Assembly: GCA_009193035.1 (NCBI GenBank)
Contig: SWDT01000046.1
Coordinates: forward strand, 248,001-312,000
Reading direction: 5' to 3'
Source: Halicephalobus mephisto
Lineage: Eukaryota; Nematoda; Chromadorea; Rhabditida; Panagrolaimidae
Length of the DNA: 64,000 nucleotides
Below the pieces are notes generated by a model, which was not told the origin of the DNA, ran no database searches, and saw only the letters and a list, made by a program, of their open reading frames with translations. The position numbers and the translations under genes are program-made. Numbering within the stretch: position 1 is the first letter of the stretch; the number at the start of each line of letters is the position of its first letter. This document shows, piece by piece, positions 26,208 through 38,197 of the stretch.

Positions 26208-27276
26208 CACCGTTTTGAACAAAAACTTCTTTCTCGTCCGGTATTCGGAGGGATTTCTGAAGCATAAACCTAAAAAAAAATTTCAAATTTCCTCCTACGT
26301 AAATTTCGCAATTTTAAAACATTTAAAAATCCCAAAAAACATCGTTAAAATCAAATTTATCTTCCATTCAATGATTACTCTCAAAATTTGGTTAAAAAAT
26401 AATTCTAAAAAACAACCAAATTCCATTTTTCGAAAATGTTAAAAACTCTTTTAAGATAATTTTTCACGTAAATTTGTTTTATTTGTCGTTCGACGTCAAA
26501 GTTCTGGTTCATAAACGAAATTTGAGTAATTTCACGGCATTTAGTTCTTCCTCTGACGACCATTGTTACCTCGGACTGTCATCGGACACCTGGAGCTGTT
26601 TTTAACTGTCGAATTCTGATCTCCATTTTTTTCCATTTTCAAAAAATATTCATAATCTATCTTTATTCTATTTTTTCTCATATCTAAAGCAAAAATTTCA
26701 TAATTTTTAAAAAACAACTAAATGAATAAGTTTCCTCATAGACTGGATTTCGAGAAAACAGTAATTAAATCAAATACTAGATAATTCTCAGCCATTATAA
26801 TCGACTTAGTCAACGAATGTGTGGGACAAAACTGGCTGTCATACGGAATCGGGTCCATTGTCTTAAAATTCCACCTTATAATGGCAATTTGGTATAGAGT
26901 AGATACAGTAAAAAATATGAGAATGTTGAGACATATTCGACTGTTTAAGACCCTAGCGTACATCACTAAGTCTAAACAATAATCTCACGATTAACTCGAG
27001 CCCGACTATCTGGAGTACCTAGCATAAGACCGAACGCGGGTTTATCAAGACAGATAATTACCAGTACCCGACAAATTTGCTGAAACATTTCTTTAGAAAA
27101 ATAGAGACCCTCATTCCTGAAGAACACACAGGAGACGTAAATCCTTCAAGGCAAAAAGCAGCAGTTTTTCGCCGCTAAAACAATTGAAAGATCAAATATT
27201 AATATTTCTGTTATTGTGAACAATTGACAAAAGTTGTGGATGAGCATTGGTATAAAGCTTATTGCTCGATTGAAGC
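26208..27276. other. Intergenic DNA upstream of the CHH-like gene
   Basis: No convincing exon on either strand. The ORFs at 26.2-26.4 and 26.7-27.0 kb lack matching splice sites and domains. It probably holds the CHH-like promoter and the mvk-1 3' UTR. Confidence 0.5.
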
Positions 27277-30200
27277 TCATTTTTTGTGCCGGATAGCTGG
27301 AGTTGAATGATGAGATCCTGCAGGAGTGTTCGATCCAGCCGGGGTTGTTGATCGAGAAGATGATAATCCCATTGCTCTATCAGCTGCTACAAAAACTTCT
27401 GGTTTCTGCACATGCAGCATCACACCAGGTCCACCAAGAGGTGGCTGCCACATTTCATAATCCAATTTAGTTAATTCTTCTCTAATCATTCCAATAATTG
27501 TTGACGGAGTGTCTGCAAAGAAATTTAAATATAAAGACTAAGAATAAAACAACAAACCAGGTTTGAGGAAGGCAAAAACACTTCCACCCCCTCCGGCTCC
27601 AGTCATCTTTGGATGAATTCCATATCGGGCTAACAAAGTACAAATCTGGTCCACTTTTGGATGGCCCACTCCCAGGGCCACAAGCATAGAATTATTTATC
27701 CGACACAGATCCTGAAAATTAATCATCAGGTAAATTTAAACACATCGAAATTGATTGCCGAAGCAAAACCACGCATCCAGCGGGGTTCTATTGCCGACAA
27801 TGAAACAAACATTGGCAATATTGGTACATGGGAAAGTACATAACAAGTAAATACACATACGTTAAGATGGGCAAATGTTTCATTGCACTCATTACGTTCT
27901 GAAGATCTTCCTTCTCCACCGGAAACACCGCTTAAGGCACTGGCAGTTGATCCACGTTTCCCAATGGCTCCGTAGGAACTAAGACTGGACGATCGACCGC
28001 CAGCCGAAACAGGCTGTAAACGTTAACCATACAGTTGTAGCAAATTTTAGAAAGCTGAATGAGAAAGACATAGGAGATAAAGGATTTAAAAGAGTGTTTC
28101 GCATGTGAACATGGAACAAACCACTTGCTGCGTGTAACGCTTTATATGAATTTCCGAAAGTATCAACAATCTTGAAACGCCATGACAAAGTAGAGTAGCT
28201 TCAAAAAAGCGCAAGGAAAGCCAAGAGGTGCAAAAAGAATAGCTAGTTCGAGAATAAAGAAACTTACCTGAAGATTATGGTGTTCTTGATCGGTTACGAA
28301 AGACGGGGTTAAAGTTGAACTTCTTCCTCCATTTTCTACAACTCCACTACCGTTTTCTTCTGATCTTTGGAGGATACTTGCGACTTCCAGGGAAATAGCA
28401 TCAATAGTGTTCAGGATATTCTCCACAACAAATGGGGACTGGAAAAACTTCAATATTACTGTGATATAGTCGAATTCTTACCCTCTTCATCTTTTCTTTC
28501 ACTGCTTGCACCATCCTGGATGTATTTCTTTCTACTTTGGAATTAACGAGAATAACTTTCAGATTTGGGATGCTGAAATAAATACATTATTACTGTCAGT
28601 GAATATTCAAGACTTACTTTCGCAAACTTTCTATCGGTCTACCAGGTTTGTAACTTGCAACTCCACCTAAAATATTAAAAATATGAAAACCTTATTGCTA
28701 AAAATGCCCCTGAGAGAAATAACTATTCAAATAAAAGCTTCAGCATCAATTATATATCATTTAGAATTTTAAGCATGTATTCAGAATTCATAATCCATTT
28801 TTGTTGAACGTCCTTCTGAATCAAAATAACCCTCAAAATCCGTAAATCCAAAGTTGTTCATTTACGGGTTTCTAATCACTTGTTCAAAAAATATTAATTA
28901 GAAAGCTATAATCAGCATAAAAACACAATACTAAAAGTAGTTATTAAAATCAATAAAATTGACAGAAGCATAAATAATCTTAGTTTATCGAAATATCGGA
29001 AAATAAGTGTTTTTCAATTTTTCATTGCTTAGTACACACAATTTTGCCCATTTATCTTACTATTTCGCTTTAAAAGGACGTTTAACAGAAATGGATTCTG
29101 AATGTTCATCTTAAAAGTCGTAAAACTTGACATAGATCGCTTTAAATTCTCAATGAGTGAAATGACTTTCTCCATCAGTCGATCTTAATTTGGCTTTGCA
29201 ATATTTAAAACTGAGGGATGTTTAATTTTATGTATAAGGTAAAGTGTTTAATAAACTAAGGAGGAACTAAGGGAAAATGTCAAGAGCACTACCATGGACG
29301 CTGACATGCGCCAGATGGTTGAAACTCTGGTAACCATAGCGTTTTTTTCCTGAAAAATTTACATTTCCAATAACAACTTAAGTCTCAATCCAAAGGTTAA
29401 TGCAAAAAATGCTATTAGATCAAGCGAGGACTTCACAGAAACGAAGCCAAATTAAAATCGACGACCAGGACGTTTGAAAGAACCAAGAAACCAACCGTAG
29501 GTACAAACCGCCGCATCCAGACCAGAGGCTCTACCGTGTATTAATGATTCTGCAGCTGCTGACCATTTGCGAATCATATCAAGATGAACATCATCCCAAG
29601 TAAGAGAACCTTCATCATCTGCCACACAAGAAGGCAGAGGAATCAAGCCGGCAGTCTGCAACAAGGCCGTTGCAATACAGACACAAAAGGCACCTGCAAA
29701 TTCCATATAAAAACTCTCGCTCATCCACAATAACTCACCAGAAGAGCCTAGACCTACGCACGCTGGAAGCTTGAATCGAACCGTGACTTTGACCGCCAAG
29801 AGATCCCTATAAACATACAATTAAAAAAATAAAGCAAATTGGCAATCAACAGTTATACACGGCATCCAACAAAAACAAAAGATTGACTAATGCCAATGAA
29901 TTGACACAATTGACGACACTCGATCACTAACAAACGTTGAGCGTGCCTTTTGAAGTCAGATTCCGTGAGGGTAACTAAGGGAAAGAACACAACAAACACA
30001 TACCAAAGCACAGACTTTGTAAGAGGATCTTCGATGTTGCATGGAGCCACGCTTGATCGAGTTGAGTCTTGGCCTCCGGATTCAGAATCTGTTTGACACA
30101 ACGCTCTAGAGAATAAAACCATTGAAAAATTGCACTAATTGTAAATACAAAAGCCGTAATAAAGTCGCATATTGAAATCAACGACATAAATATAGTGCAG

Positions 30201-31477
30201 TGCATAAAATTAAAAATTAAACCTACCGTTTCCTTTGAACAACACCAATCAGAAGGTACCAAAACGCGAGAATAGCACGAGCCTGGACATCGGGTTGTTC
30301 TGCACATGCTCCAGAAAGCTTACTAGCAATAGGAACGACCAATTCTAGAGGAGGTGGACTGTCGTCCAAAGGAACATCGGACAAGTCTGGATTTGAGGTA
30401 ACTGAAAAGAAACCCCTATATAAAAACCAAATTACAATAGAAAAATTGAAAATAAAATTATTTTGAGGAAAATCTCCAAAAAGTAGGATTTCGGTAAAAA
30501 AAAAGTGAGAACAAGTGTTGGTAGAACGAGTCGGGTCCTACAGCGAATACCCTGAATTTCAATATTTTTCTCTTTGCGGGAATTTAAAAGTAAAAAAATA
30601 TTGTTTTTCTTTAATTTTGAATACAATCATTAATAATAATAATAACTAACCTGCTTTTTGAAGATCTTTGAGCATCCATGTTTTCTCAACGCCAAGGTCA
30701 GGTAGGGACAAGTATATTCTGCCATCGGCACTGGTAAATAAGCTCACGTATGTTCGCAAGTCAATAGAACCCGCAATTGCTGTCTACAAACAAATTTTGT
30801 AAGAATTTCGGTACTTTGACGTAAGTAAAGAAATTCAACAATGACACTTTAATCTACTTAATAATTGTTTGCACAAAAAACATTCGAAAAAAAATCATAT
30901 AGATTAAAGATGACGCTAAAATCAGATAAGAGATTAAGTAAACTTACTCGACCGTAAACAACGGCATGCTCGCCAAAAAGAATGATTTTACCGGGAGCAC
31001 TGATGTAGAGACCGCCAGAGGCACTCGAGAGGGACCTCAACGGCGATGACGTCGGAGCTCCAGTTGAGGACGCCGCTAGAGATGAGGCAACGTGATTGGT
31101 CACCATATGAGATGAAGAAGAGGAAGCAGAAGGTGAATCTTCAACTAAAATTTATTTTTTATTAAATAAAAATAAAAAACAAGTTTTTTGAAAAGAATAG
31201 AACACTATTCGGACTGAAATATTCCGATCAAATTGCAAAGTATAATGGATTTCTTTTTTAATAAAAATATTGTTGACACAGAACTATTTTCCGACTAGAT
31301 CGAGAGCACACGATAACGTCGAACATGCGTCCACAAATCAGACAAAAAATAAATTTACGTAAATGTGGACGAATGACGCACCAATTTCTGAATTTTGACA
31401 AATACACCAATTTCTGAATTTTGACAAATATATAAAAATATAAAAATCAAACCTCCATTGCGACCAGGAGCAACCAT
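27277..31477 (-). CDS. mvk-1: Mevalonate kinase
   Basis: Phosphorylates mevalonate in isoprenoid synthesis. Thirteen exons: 31453-31477, 30948-31144, 30651-30783, 30227-30401, 30004-30105, 29739-29806, 29496-29693, 28618-28666, 28482-28572, 28268-28438, 27861-28013, 27558-27711 and 27277-27512 (about 583 residues). GHMP-kinase motifs: ISAPGKIILFGEHAVVYGR, LPACVGLGSSGAF (usual form GLGSSAA), IHGRASGLDAAVCTYGG with the catalytic Asp, and KMTGAGGGGSVFAFLKPG. It is much longer than human MVK (396 residues) because of a Ser-rich N-terminal extension, an insert in exon 5, a roughly 75-residue Ser/Gly-rich insert in exons 10-11, and a Ser/Thr/Pro tail ending RHKK. Identity is firm; exon 5 may be optional. 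Confidence 0.93.
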
Positions 31478-31657
31478 TTTCGCACATAAGCGAAATATCC
31501 TTCAATTGGCAGTCTCGTTGTCTAAGTAATTTTATCCTTGTACTCTAATGGATCGGTTGTTCTCAATACACTGTTTTCAGCAAGAGTTCAAACGATGAAT
31601 TTAGAGAAAAAAAAATAAAAAAATCAAAAAAGTCGTCACCGGCGTTTCCTTCTGAGC

Positions 31658-32023
31658 ATGGATCTGGATAAACGAGCCGAGATTACGGTGGGGTTCTCGT
31701 CCCTCAACCCTGAGCGGTCGTGGATCGAGTAATTTTCTTTTTTCCTAAAAAAATCAAATTATAATTCAAAAATTTTAAAAACAAAAAATTCAAAAAAAAT
31801 TTTTCCCGCGAAAAAAAATTTTAAATTAATTTTAAAATCCATATTAAGAAACAATAAAACATTGATTTACTCGAGGAAATTTATTCAGCAAAGGAAAGCC
31901 AAAAAAGCCGGAAATTTGCCGACTATTAGGGACCTGAACGGACAAGACTCCTTCGACTTCGCTCTGTTAGCCGAACTGACTAAAGAAACGAGTTCCGTTA
32001 AGCAAATGCTGAAAAAATGGTAG
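31658..32023 (+). CDS. Hypothetical small protein, about 66 residues
   Basis: Exon 31658-31728 (MDLDKRAEITVGFSSLNPER...) ends at a GTAATT donor. A second exon continues to TAG at 32021-32023 (NLPTIRDLNGQDSFDFALLA...). The open model needs the acceptor AAAG at 31893; the stronger TTCAG five bases upstream gives only about 40 residues. The gene is divergent from mvk-1. No family is recognised. It is soluble and charged, with no signal peptide. Confidence 0.4.
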
Positions 32024-32384
32024 CTGACCGATGAGGAAAAATTTTAAAAAATGAGAAAAAGTAAACAAAAATAATAAATTCAACTATCCAAAAATTGAAC
32101 CATGAGAAATCGGAAGTAATAATTAATTGACTTTCAATAATTTTTAAATTATCCAAAAATGCAGGAATATTAATCATTAAACAATCGCTATATAAATTTT
32201 CGAAAATTCTAGAAATTTTAAAAAAAGTAAAAAAATAAAAAAAATCGATTTCAAATGCTGTCAAGATTATCGCTTTTTCTAATACGTCTTATTTTTCCTT
32301 CAAAAAAGTTTAAAAATCTTCAAAAATATCGCATTATTAAAAAAATAAAGAAAAATTTAAAAAAAATAAAATTAAACAAAAAAA

Positions 32385-32612
32385 CGCGAGTCGATTTCTG
32401 CCAGATTTTCCATTTCAACGAAGGTCTCTCTCTCTGCGCGGGAATTCAAAAATTACATTATTATAAAAATTAAAAATAAATTTTTTCAATGTGGATTTTT
32501 AAAAATCAAAAAAACAAGCAGGACAGTGCGAGTCGATTTCTGCACAAATTGACAAATCTACCGTTTTTCACTCTTAACACGTTCGTTTTCGCGCGGGAAT
32601 TCAAAAATACCA
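32385..32612 (+). repeat. Two direct copies of dispersed repeat family B
   Basis: Copies at about 32385-32456 and 32525-32612 share GCGAGTCGATTTCTGC at the start and GCGCGGGAATTCAAAAA at the end, separated by about 140 bases. Confidence 0.75.
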
Positions 32613-32730
32613 AAGAACCATATATTGGTTTTTATTTAATTATAACGTTTTTTTTTCAGAGAAAAAAATGTGAATACTGCTGCTAAATGAATAATCAATC
32701 AATTTGCAAAGAAAATCCTCCGTAAACTTT

Positions 32731-35700
32731 TTAGCTTAAAAGTAAACTGAAGGGTAGGGCATTTGAAATCCGCCGTTTCGACAACGGCAAATAGTCAAAA
32801 AGTTTAACAAAGTACATTTCACGCTTCGCGGCAGAGCACAAAGATTTGTCCCAACTGTGGAGGACAATAGACGTTGGTCCAAAAAACTTCAACTGCGTTA
32901 CAAAGATTTTTCGTCAATAGAAAAAGTCTGTTTTCTGAGTGCCAAGGTACTTTGAATAGAATTGGCCGAAAATTTTGAAGAAAATATTTTAAATTTTTTT
33001 ATCTAAAATGAGATTTCTCTAAAAACTGAAATAAATTACGATAATTTTTAAAATTGAAACAATTTTTGTTTTTAAAAAACAAAAAAATTGAGTAAAAACG
33101 ACTTTGAAAGGCTCGCTGAACACTGCGAAGAGCGGCAAAACGGAGAAAAACGAAAGAAACAAACGATATTTAGGATATTTGGGATATTTAGGATAAACGA
33201 CGTTGTCTGAGTCGTTGATGAAGAACCCATAGAAACAGGTGACACTTTTCGTCCAGTTCCTAAGATTGCCGACCGCCAAAACGTCATTCGACATCTTTTT
33301 CAGTCCCTGAGGAAGAAAACAACATCGATTGCGGATATCTCCACCCTCGTGTCAGACTACTTACTAAATTCAAAATTATTTTCACCATATAAAAATAATT
33401 GCAAAAATTTTTTTCATTGTGTCATAGAACGACGAAAATATGGTCAATGACGTTGGAAAAGAGATTGCCTGCGGGTGGCAGTAGGCTTATGACACAAGGA
33501 AGCAGAGAACTGAGGAAGAGGCTGTCCTCGTTATGCTTCCAGCGGCGCATTTATCATGTATTATCCACGGGGAAGACCAGCAGCAGTTTTGCTTAAATTT
33601 ATCTCAACTCAACTACGAAGGAGGAATTTTGTCTGGAAAGAAGGGTCAAGTACGGGAATATGGAAAATCCGCCAAACGCGTTGGTAACGGGCCAACTGAA
33701 TTACTGCAAGATAAATCCCGTCGTCAATAGCCACGAATAAATCAAACAAATGGACCTGGCACGTCAAATGCATTAACAGGGTTATTTTGGGATAAATAAA
33801 ATAATTTTTTAAAAATTAAATGTTTAATTTTTTTCGAATATTTTTTAAAAATTGAAAATTATTATTGTTAAAGTACTTTAACGAACAGAAAAGGAATAGA
33901 CTTATTATGGCACCAAAGAAGGACAACTAGGGGAGTTCGGCATGAAATATTCACAGACGTGCGAATGAGCTTTAAGAAAACCGATCCATGCGTCAGCATA
34001 GAAGCCCGGCTTCCCAGTCCCGTCGTCCTAGGCGGCAACGACATTGGTAGTAGTGATTGAGGCAGTTTACACCATTGTTACTCCATAGAATAGATTTATA
34101 TGCAAATAATAACTACATTTTTGAAAAAAAACGTTTTTTTGGAATACATTCAAAACTAGAGAATTTATATTTTTATTTTCAGAAAAAACTTCTAAACACC
34201 AAAGATGTTCGAAAAGTTTTCTCACCAACCTCGGATTTCTTGCAAAGAAGAATCGACGGAAAAACTGACTTCATCGGGGTAGAAGGGACACGTTTCAAAA
34301 ATGGAAGTTTTTTTCAGGAAAAAAAATTTCGTAATGCACAAAAATCGATAAAATACAGTACTATTATTTCCACCCAATAATGAAAAAATTTAAAAATTAA
34401 AACTTGATTTTTTAATTTTTTAAAAATATTAAAAACTTGATTTTTTAATTTTTTAAAATCTTAAAAACTGATTTTTCAATTTTTTTAAATATTAAAAATT
34501 GATTTTTTAATTTTTTTAAATCTTAAAAACTGATTTTTTAATTTTTTAAAAATCTTAAAACTTGGTTTTTTAATTTTCAAAGAACTTAATTAAAATTTAA
34601 ATATAATTGTGAAAATATCAATGAACCTTTAAAAAAGACAGCCAAATTGATAGAAAAAATTTATTTTATATAAATAAAATTGATCTTTTATGTTTACTAT
34701 ATGTAGGGACTCTGGAAGTATTGTTTATGCAAAAATTCCGTTTTATGTTTATTGTATTTTTAGACAGAAATTTTATATAAAAATAATTTTAAATATTTTC
34801 TATATATAGAAGTTTAAAAATTTTATATAAAAAATAATTTTTAAACATTTTCTATATATAGAAATTTAAAAATTTTATACAAAAAATAATTTTTAAACAT
34901 TTTCTATATATAGAATTTTGAAAATTTTATACAAAAAATAATTTTTAAATATTTTCTATAAAAAGAAATAGTTTTAAATATTTTTGCAAATTTTCCAAAA
35001 ACGTCATTTATAAAAATGGAATTGATTTCATTTTTTTAGAATTTTAAAGTACTTTTTAAAAAAAGTAGGTGAAAGTTACCATAGTTCAGAACAGAGTCAG
35101 TAGATGACCTGACATATTCTGTAAAAATAAAAAACAAAAGTTCATTAACTATGAAAATAATTTTAGAATCATTAATTTTTTAATCAAAAAAATTCAAAAA
35201 TTGGGGCTGCAATTTTAGAATTAAATTTTTCAATAACCTAAAGTTGGAAATTTTAAAAACAAAATAATTTTTTTTATCTGTCTGAAAAAAAAATAAAAAT
35301 TTCAAAAATTTAAAATAATTTTTTAAAATTTTTAGAAATTTTGAATTAAAAATAATTTTTTTTAATCTTTAAAAATTTTAAATTAAAAAATATAAGAATT
35401 TTAAATTAAAAAATTTTTTTTTAATTTTTAAAATTTTTTAAAATTTTAAATTAAAAATAATTTTTTTTTAATTTTTAAAAATTTAATTAATGAACAAAAA
35501 GTAAAAATCAATATTCGATTAAGTGTCGGAAAAACGGAAAATTTCAAACACGGCTGTTTCCTCCGGCAAACACGATAACTGGCTTGACTTATATTATATA
35601 CCATAGAAAATGTGTTTTTTGAAGCAAAAAAATCCAAGAATATTGGAAAAGACCTCACTGAAGCGTTGGACCAACAGAACAATCACCAAAAGCTCCACTC

Positions 35701-36463
35701 AAGTTTTTCCCGAGGGGCGAATTAACCAAAAAGCCAATGCGAAGTTTTCCGTCTTCTGAAGCCATCTCACGATCGAGTAAAAAATGGAAAATGTTTTTTC
35801 GATTCAACTCAAAGTACTCGTGTTTGACGTCGAGATCAGCGCAAATAACAAGGAAATTAAGTTCTTTGAGAGGGAGTTGGAAGCGACTCCTCGAGATTAC
35901 AGTCGGATCCAAAGACATAAATCCACTTTAACGAAACAAGGACCAAGTGGAATTTTATAAACAAAAAATTTATAAAAAGTTTCAAATATCTAGAAAAAAT
36001 CTCGTGGGAGGAATTCTGGCACAAAAAGTCAAAAAATTTGCCATCGGAAAAAATGCAAAAAGTTCACCTTATTGGTACTCAAGAACCACGAAATCTCACG
36101 CATAAGCAGCTGCCGAAAAGAAGTTCATCCAGGCCCGAATGTTCTGCATCCTTATTCCGACGAAGACATAACAACGACAAGTCGTCTCTCGATGCCAGGG
36201 GCCTTGGCCGTCGGGAAACGTCCAGACACGGAGAGCAGAGACGGCTTCGGTCTCGTTTACCAAATCCAGAAATTTTTGAAACGCAAAATTTCCAAAAATA
36301 GTAATTATTTAAATAAATTTTAAATTATATTGTTTAAATTATTTTAAAAATTTTTAAAATTAAAAATTGCAACAAATATTTTTTTATCTCCAGAAGTACG
36401 TCTAAAGCAGTGTGTACCAAACAAATCGCTTTTGACAAGACCGAGGGCAATGTGTTCCGCCAT
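32731..36463 (-). CDS. Unidentified multi-exon gene, tentative exon set
   Basis: A chain of exon-like pieces on the minus strand. The best joined are 33199-33306 and 32731-32892, which fit in phase (GFFINDSDNV, then LKFFGPTSIVLHSWDKSLC..., ending ISNALPFSLLLS and stop). Other pieces: 35654-35926 (NFLVICADLDVKHEYFELNR, donor GTGAGG), about 34220-34350 (SIFETCPFYPDEVSFSV), about 33915-34035 (GTGKPGFYADAWIGFLKAHS, HVCEYFMPNSPSCPSL) and 36108-36250. A possible start is MAEHIALGLVKSDLFG at 36463. Cys content suggests a luminal or secreted protein. The opposite strand is also open in places, so exon membership, start and even strand of individual pieces remain uncertain. Family not recognised. Confidence 0.35.
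34385..34975. repeat. Two blocks of AT-rich tandem repeats
   Basis: 34385-34585: five or more units of TTAAAAACTTGATTTTTTAA, period about 40. 34770-34975: four units of TTTTCTATATATAGAA plus ATTTTATACAAAAAATAATT, period about 60. Confidence 0.75.
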
Positions 36464-36479
36464 CTTTTGCTTTCTCGAC

Positions 36480-38197
36480 TCTTACAATTTCAATTCCTAC
36501 TCTGACGGCCCTCTTGCAAACTTTGAAGTCTAGTCAGTTGGTTTTTTTGCCATTCAAAATCCCCTTTAAAAACTCGAAAAAATCAAAACTTATTCAAATT
36601 CAAATAAAATTTTAAATTTAATTTTTAAAAAATTCAAATTTTTTTTAGAATTTTTTTAGAAATTTAAATTTAAAAATTTTTAATAATTTTAGAAAATTTT
36701 TAGAAATTTAAATTTAAAAATTTTTAATAATTTTAGATTTTTAGAAATTTAAATTTAAAAATTTTTAATAATTTTTAATTTTTTAGAAAATTTTAGAAAT
36801 TTTTGATTTTTTAGAAAATTTTAAAAAATTTAATAATTTTTAATTTTTTAACCGATTGAGAAGCATTGTTTATCAAAGATAAAATTTACGTAATTTTAAT
36901 TGAAAATCCATGTTGACAAAATCAAAAAAAGTGACAGATGGAAATTAACTAGTAATGGTTTAAACGACATTTTCGCTGCTCTGTAATCGTAAACCAAAGA
37001 AGACGAGTTCGGAGAGCGATTTGACACCCATAAGGGTTAATGAACATCTGTTATTTTAGAAATTCCATAAAAATTTTCAGAATGTGGTGGAAAGTTCGGA
37101 ATTTTTACGAAATAAAATTTTTCAAGAATTTTAAAAATTAAAAAAATCAATGAAAAAGTTTCTAAAATTTAATAAAGAATTTCTAATTTTTAAAAAGTTT
37201 GAGACTTTTAAAATCCAGAGGAAGATTTTGGGTATTTTCATAACTTCCTAAATAATTACAGAATATCTATAACCCTAAAAACAGGGAAATTTCAAATATA
37301 AAACTTCGAATTTTGGAATTTTTTTAATTTTAGAATTTTTGAAAACTTCAAAGTTTCCAGAATCCAAAGGAAAATTCAGAATCTTTCTATAACTTTCTAA
37401 ATCATTACAAGGTTTTTATAACCCTAAAAACAGAAAAATTTCAAATATAAAACTTCGAATTTTGGAATTTTTTTAATTTTAGAATTTTTAAAAATTTCAA
37501 AGTTTCCAGAATCCAAAGGAAAATTCAGAATCTTTCTATAACTTCCTAAATAATTACAGAATATCTATAACCCTAAAAATAGAGAAATTTCAAATATAAA
37601 ACTTCGAATTTTGGAATTTTGGGAAACTTCTGAAAATTCATGATGGAACAAAATCGGACCAATTTCCATTCCTAATTTCCAAAATAGTATGATACTGCAA
37701 TATCCATTATCTAATTACGGTACAAGCCCTAGTCAAATTCTATTTCAAAAATAGAATTTAAAAAATTTTTTCCTTCGAAAAATCGATTATTCTAATGAAT
37801 CAAAATTAAAAAAGAAATTCCAAATTCTGACGTAAAAAAATTTAAATAAAAAATAATTTTATAATTTTCAAAGTTTACTAAGATAAAAAACGACAAATAA
37901 GGAACGTCAACGGCACGAAGAAACATAAATGCCTCTGGAATTCGGGCTGTAAATACGTACTGCCAACGACAAAAGTAAAAATGTGTGTGTTCGATTTTTG
38001 AAGCCAGTCGATATGGTGAGCCAGACAAACCCTCCGGCCAGGGCAGTCCATGTCGGTTTTGTTTCAACAAGCCAATTCACGAAACGCCCTGGGGCAGAAT
38101 CCACAAAGGAAATTACGATGTTAAGTTTAAAGTTTATTTTCAGTAAAATTCTAATTTTTTTGATTAATTTTAAAACCGGATATCCGTAAAAATTTAA
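36480..38197. other. Mostly non-coding; one exon-like minus-strand ORF
   Basis: 37240-37640 holds about 2.5 copies of a roughly 175-bp repeat (ATATAAAACTTCGAATTTTG ... TATAACCCTAAAAA). On the minus strand, 37958-38090 has a CCCCAG acceptor, an open frame with a hydrophobic stretch (TALAGGFVWLTIS) and a GTACGT donor, so it may be one exon of an unidentified gene. Nothing else is supported. Confidence 0.45.

Noticed and set aside
33399..33730. Plus-strand frame with in-frame TAG codons that reads well on both sides of the stops
   Set aside because: Considered as stop-codon recoding or a pseudogene. The TAG codons are CTA on the opposite strand, and the minus-strand exon chain with better splice sites explains the openness more simply.
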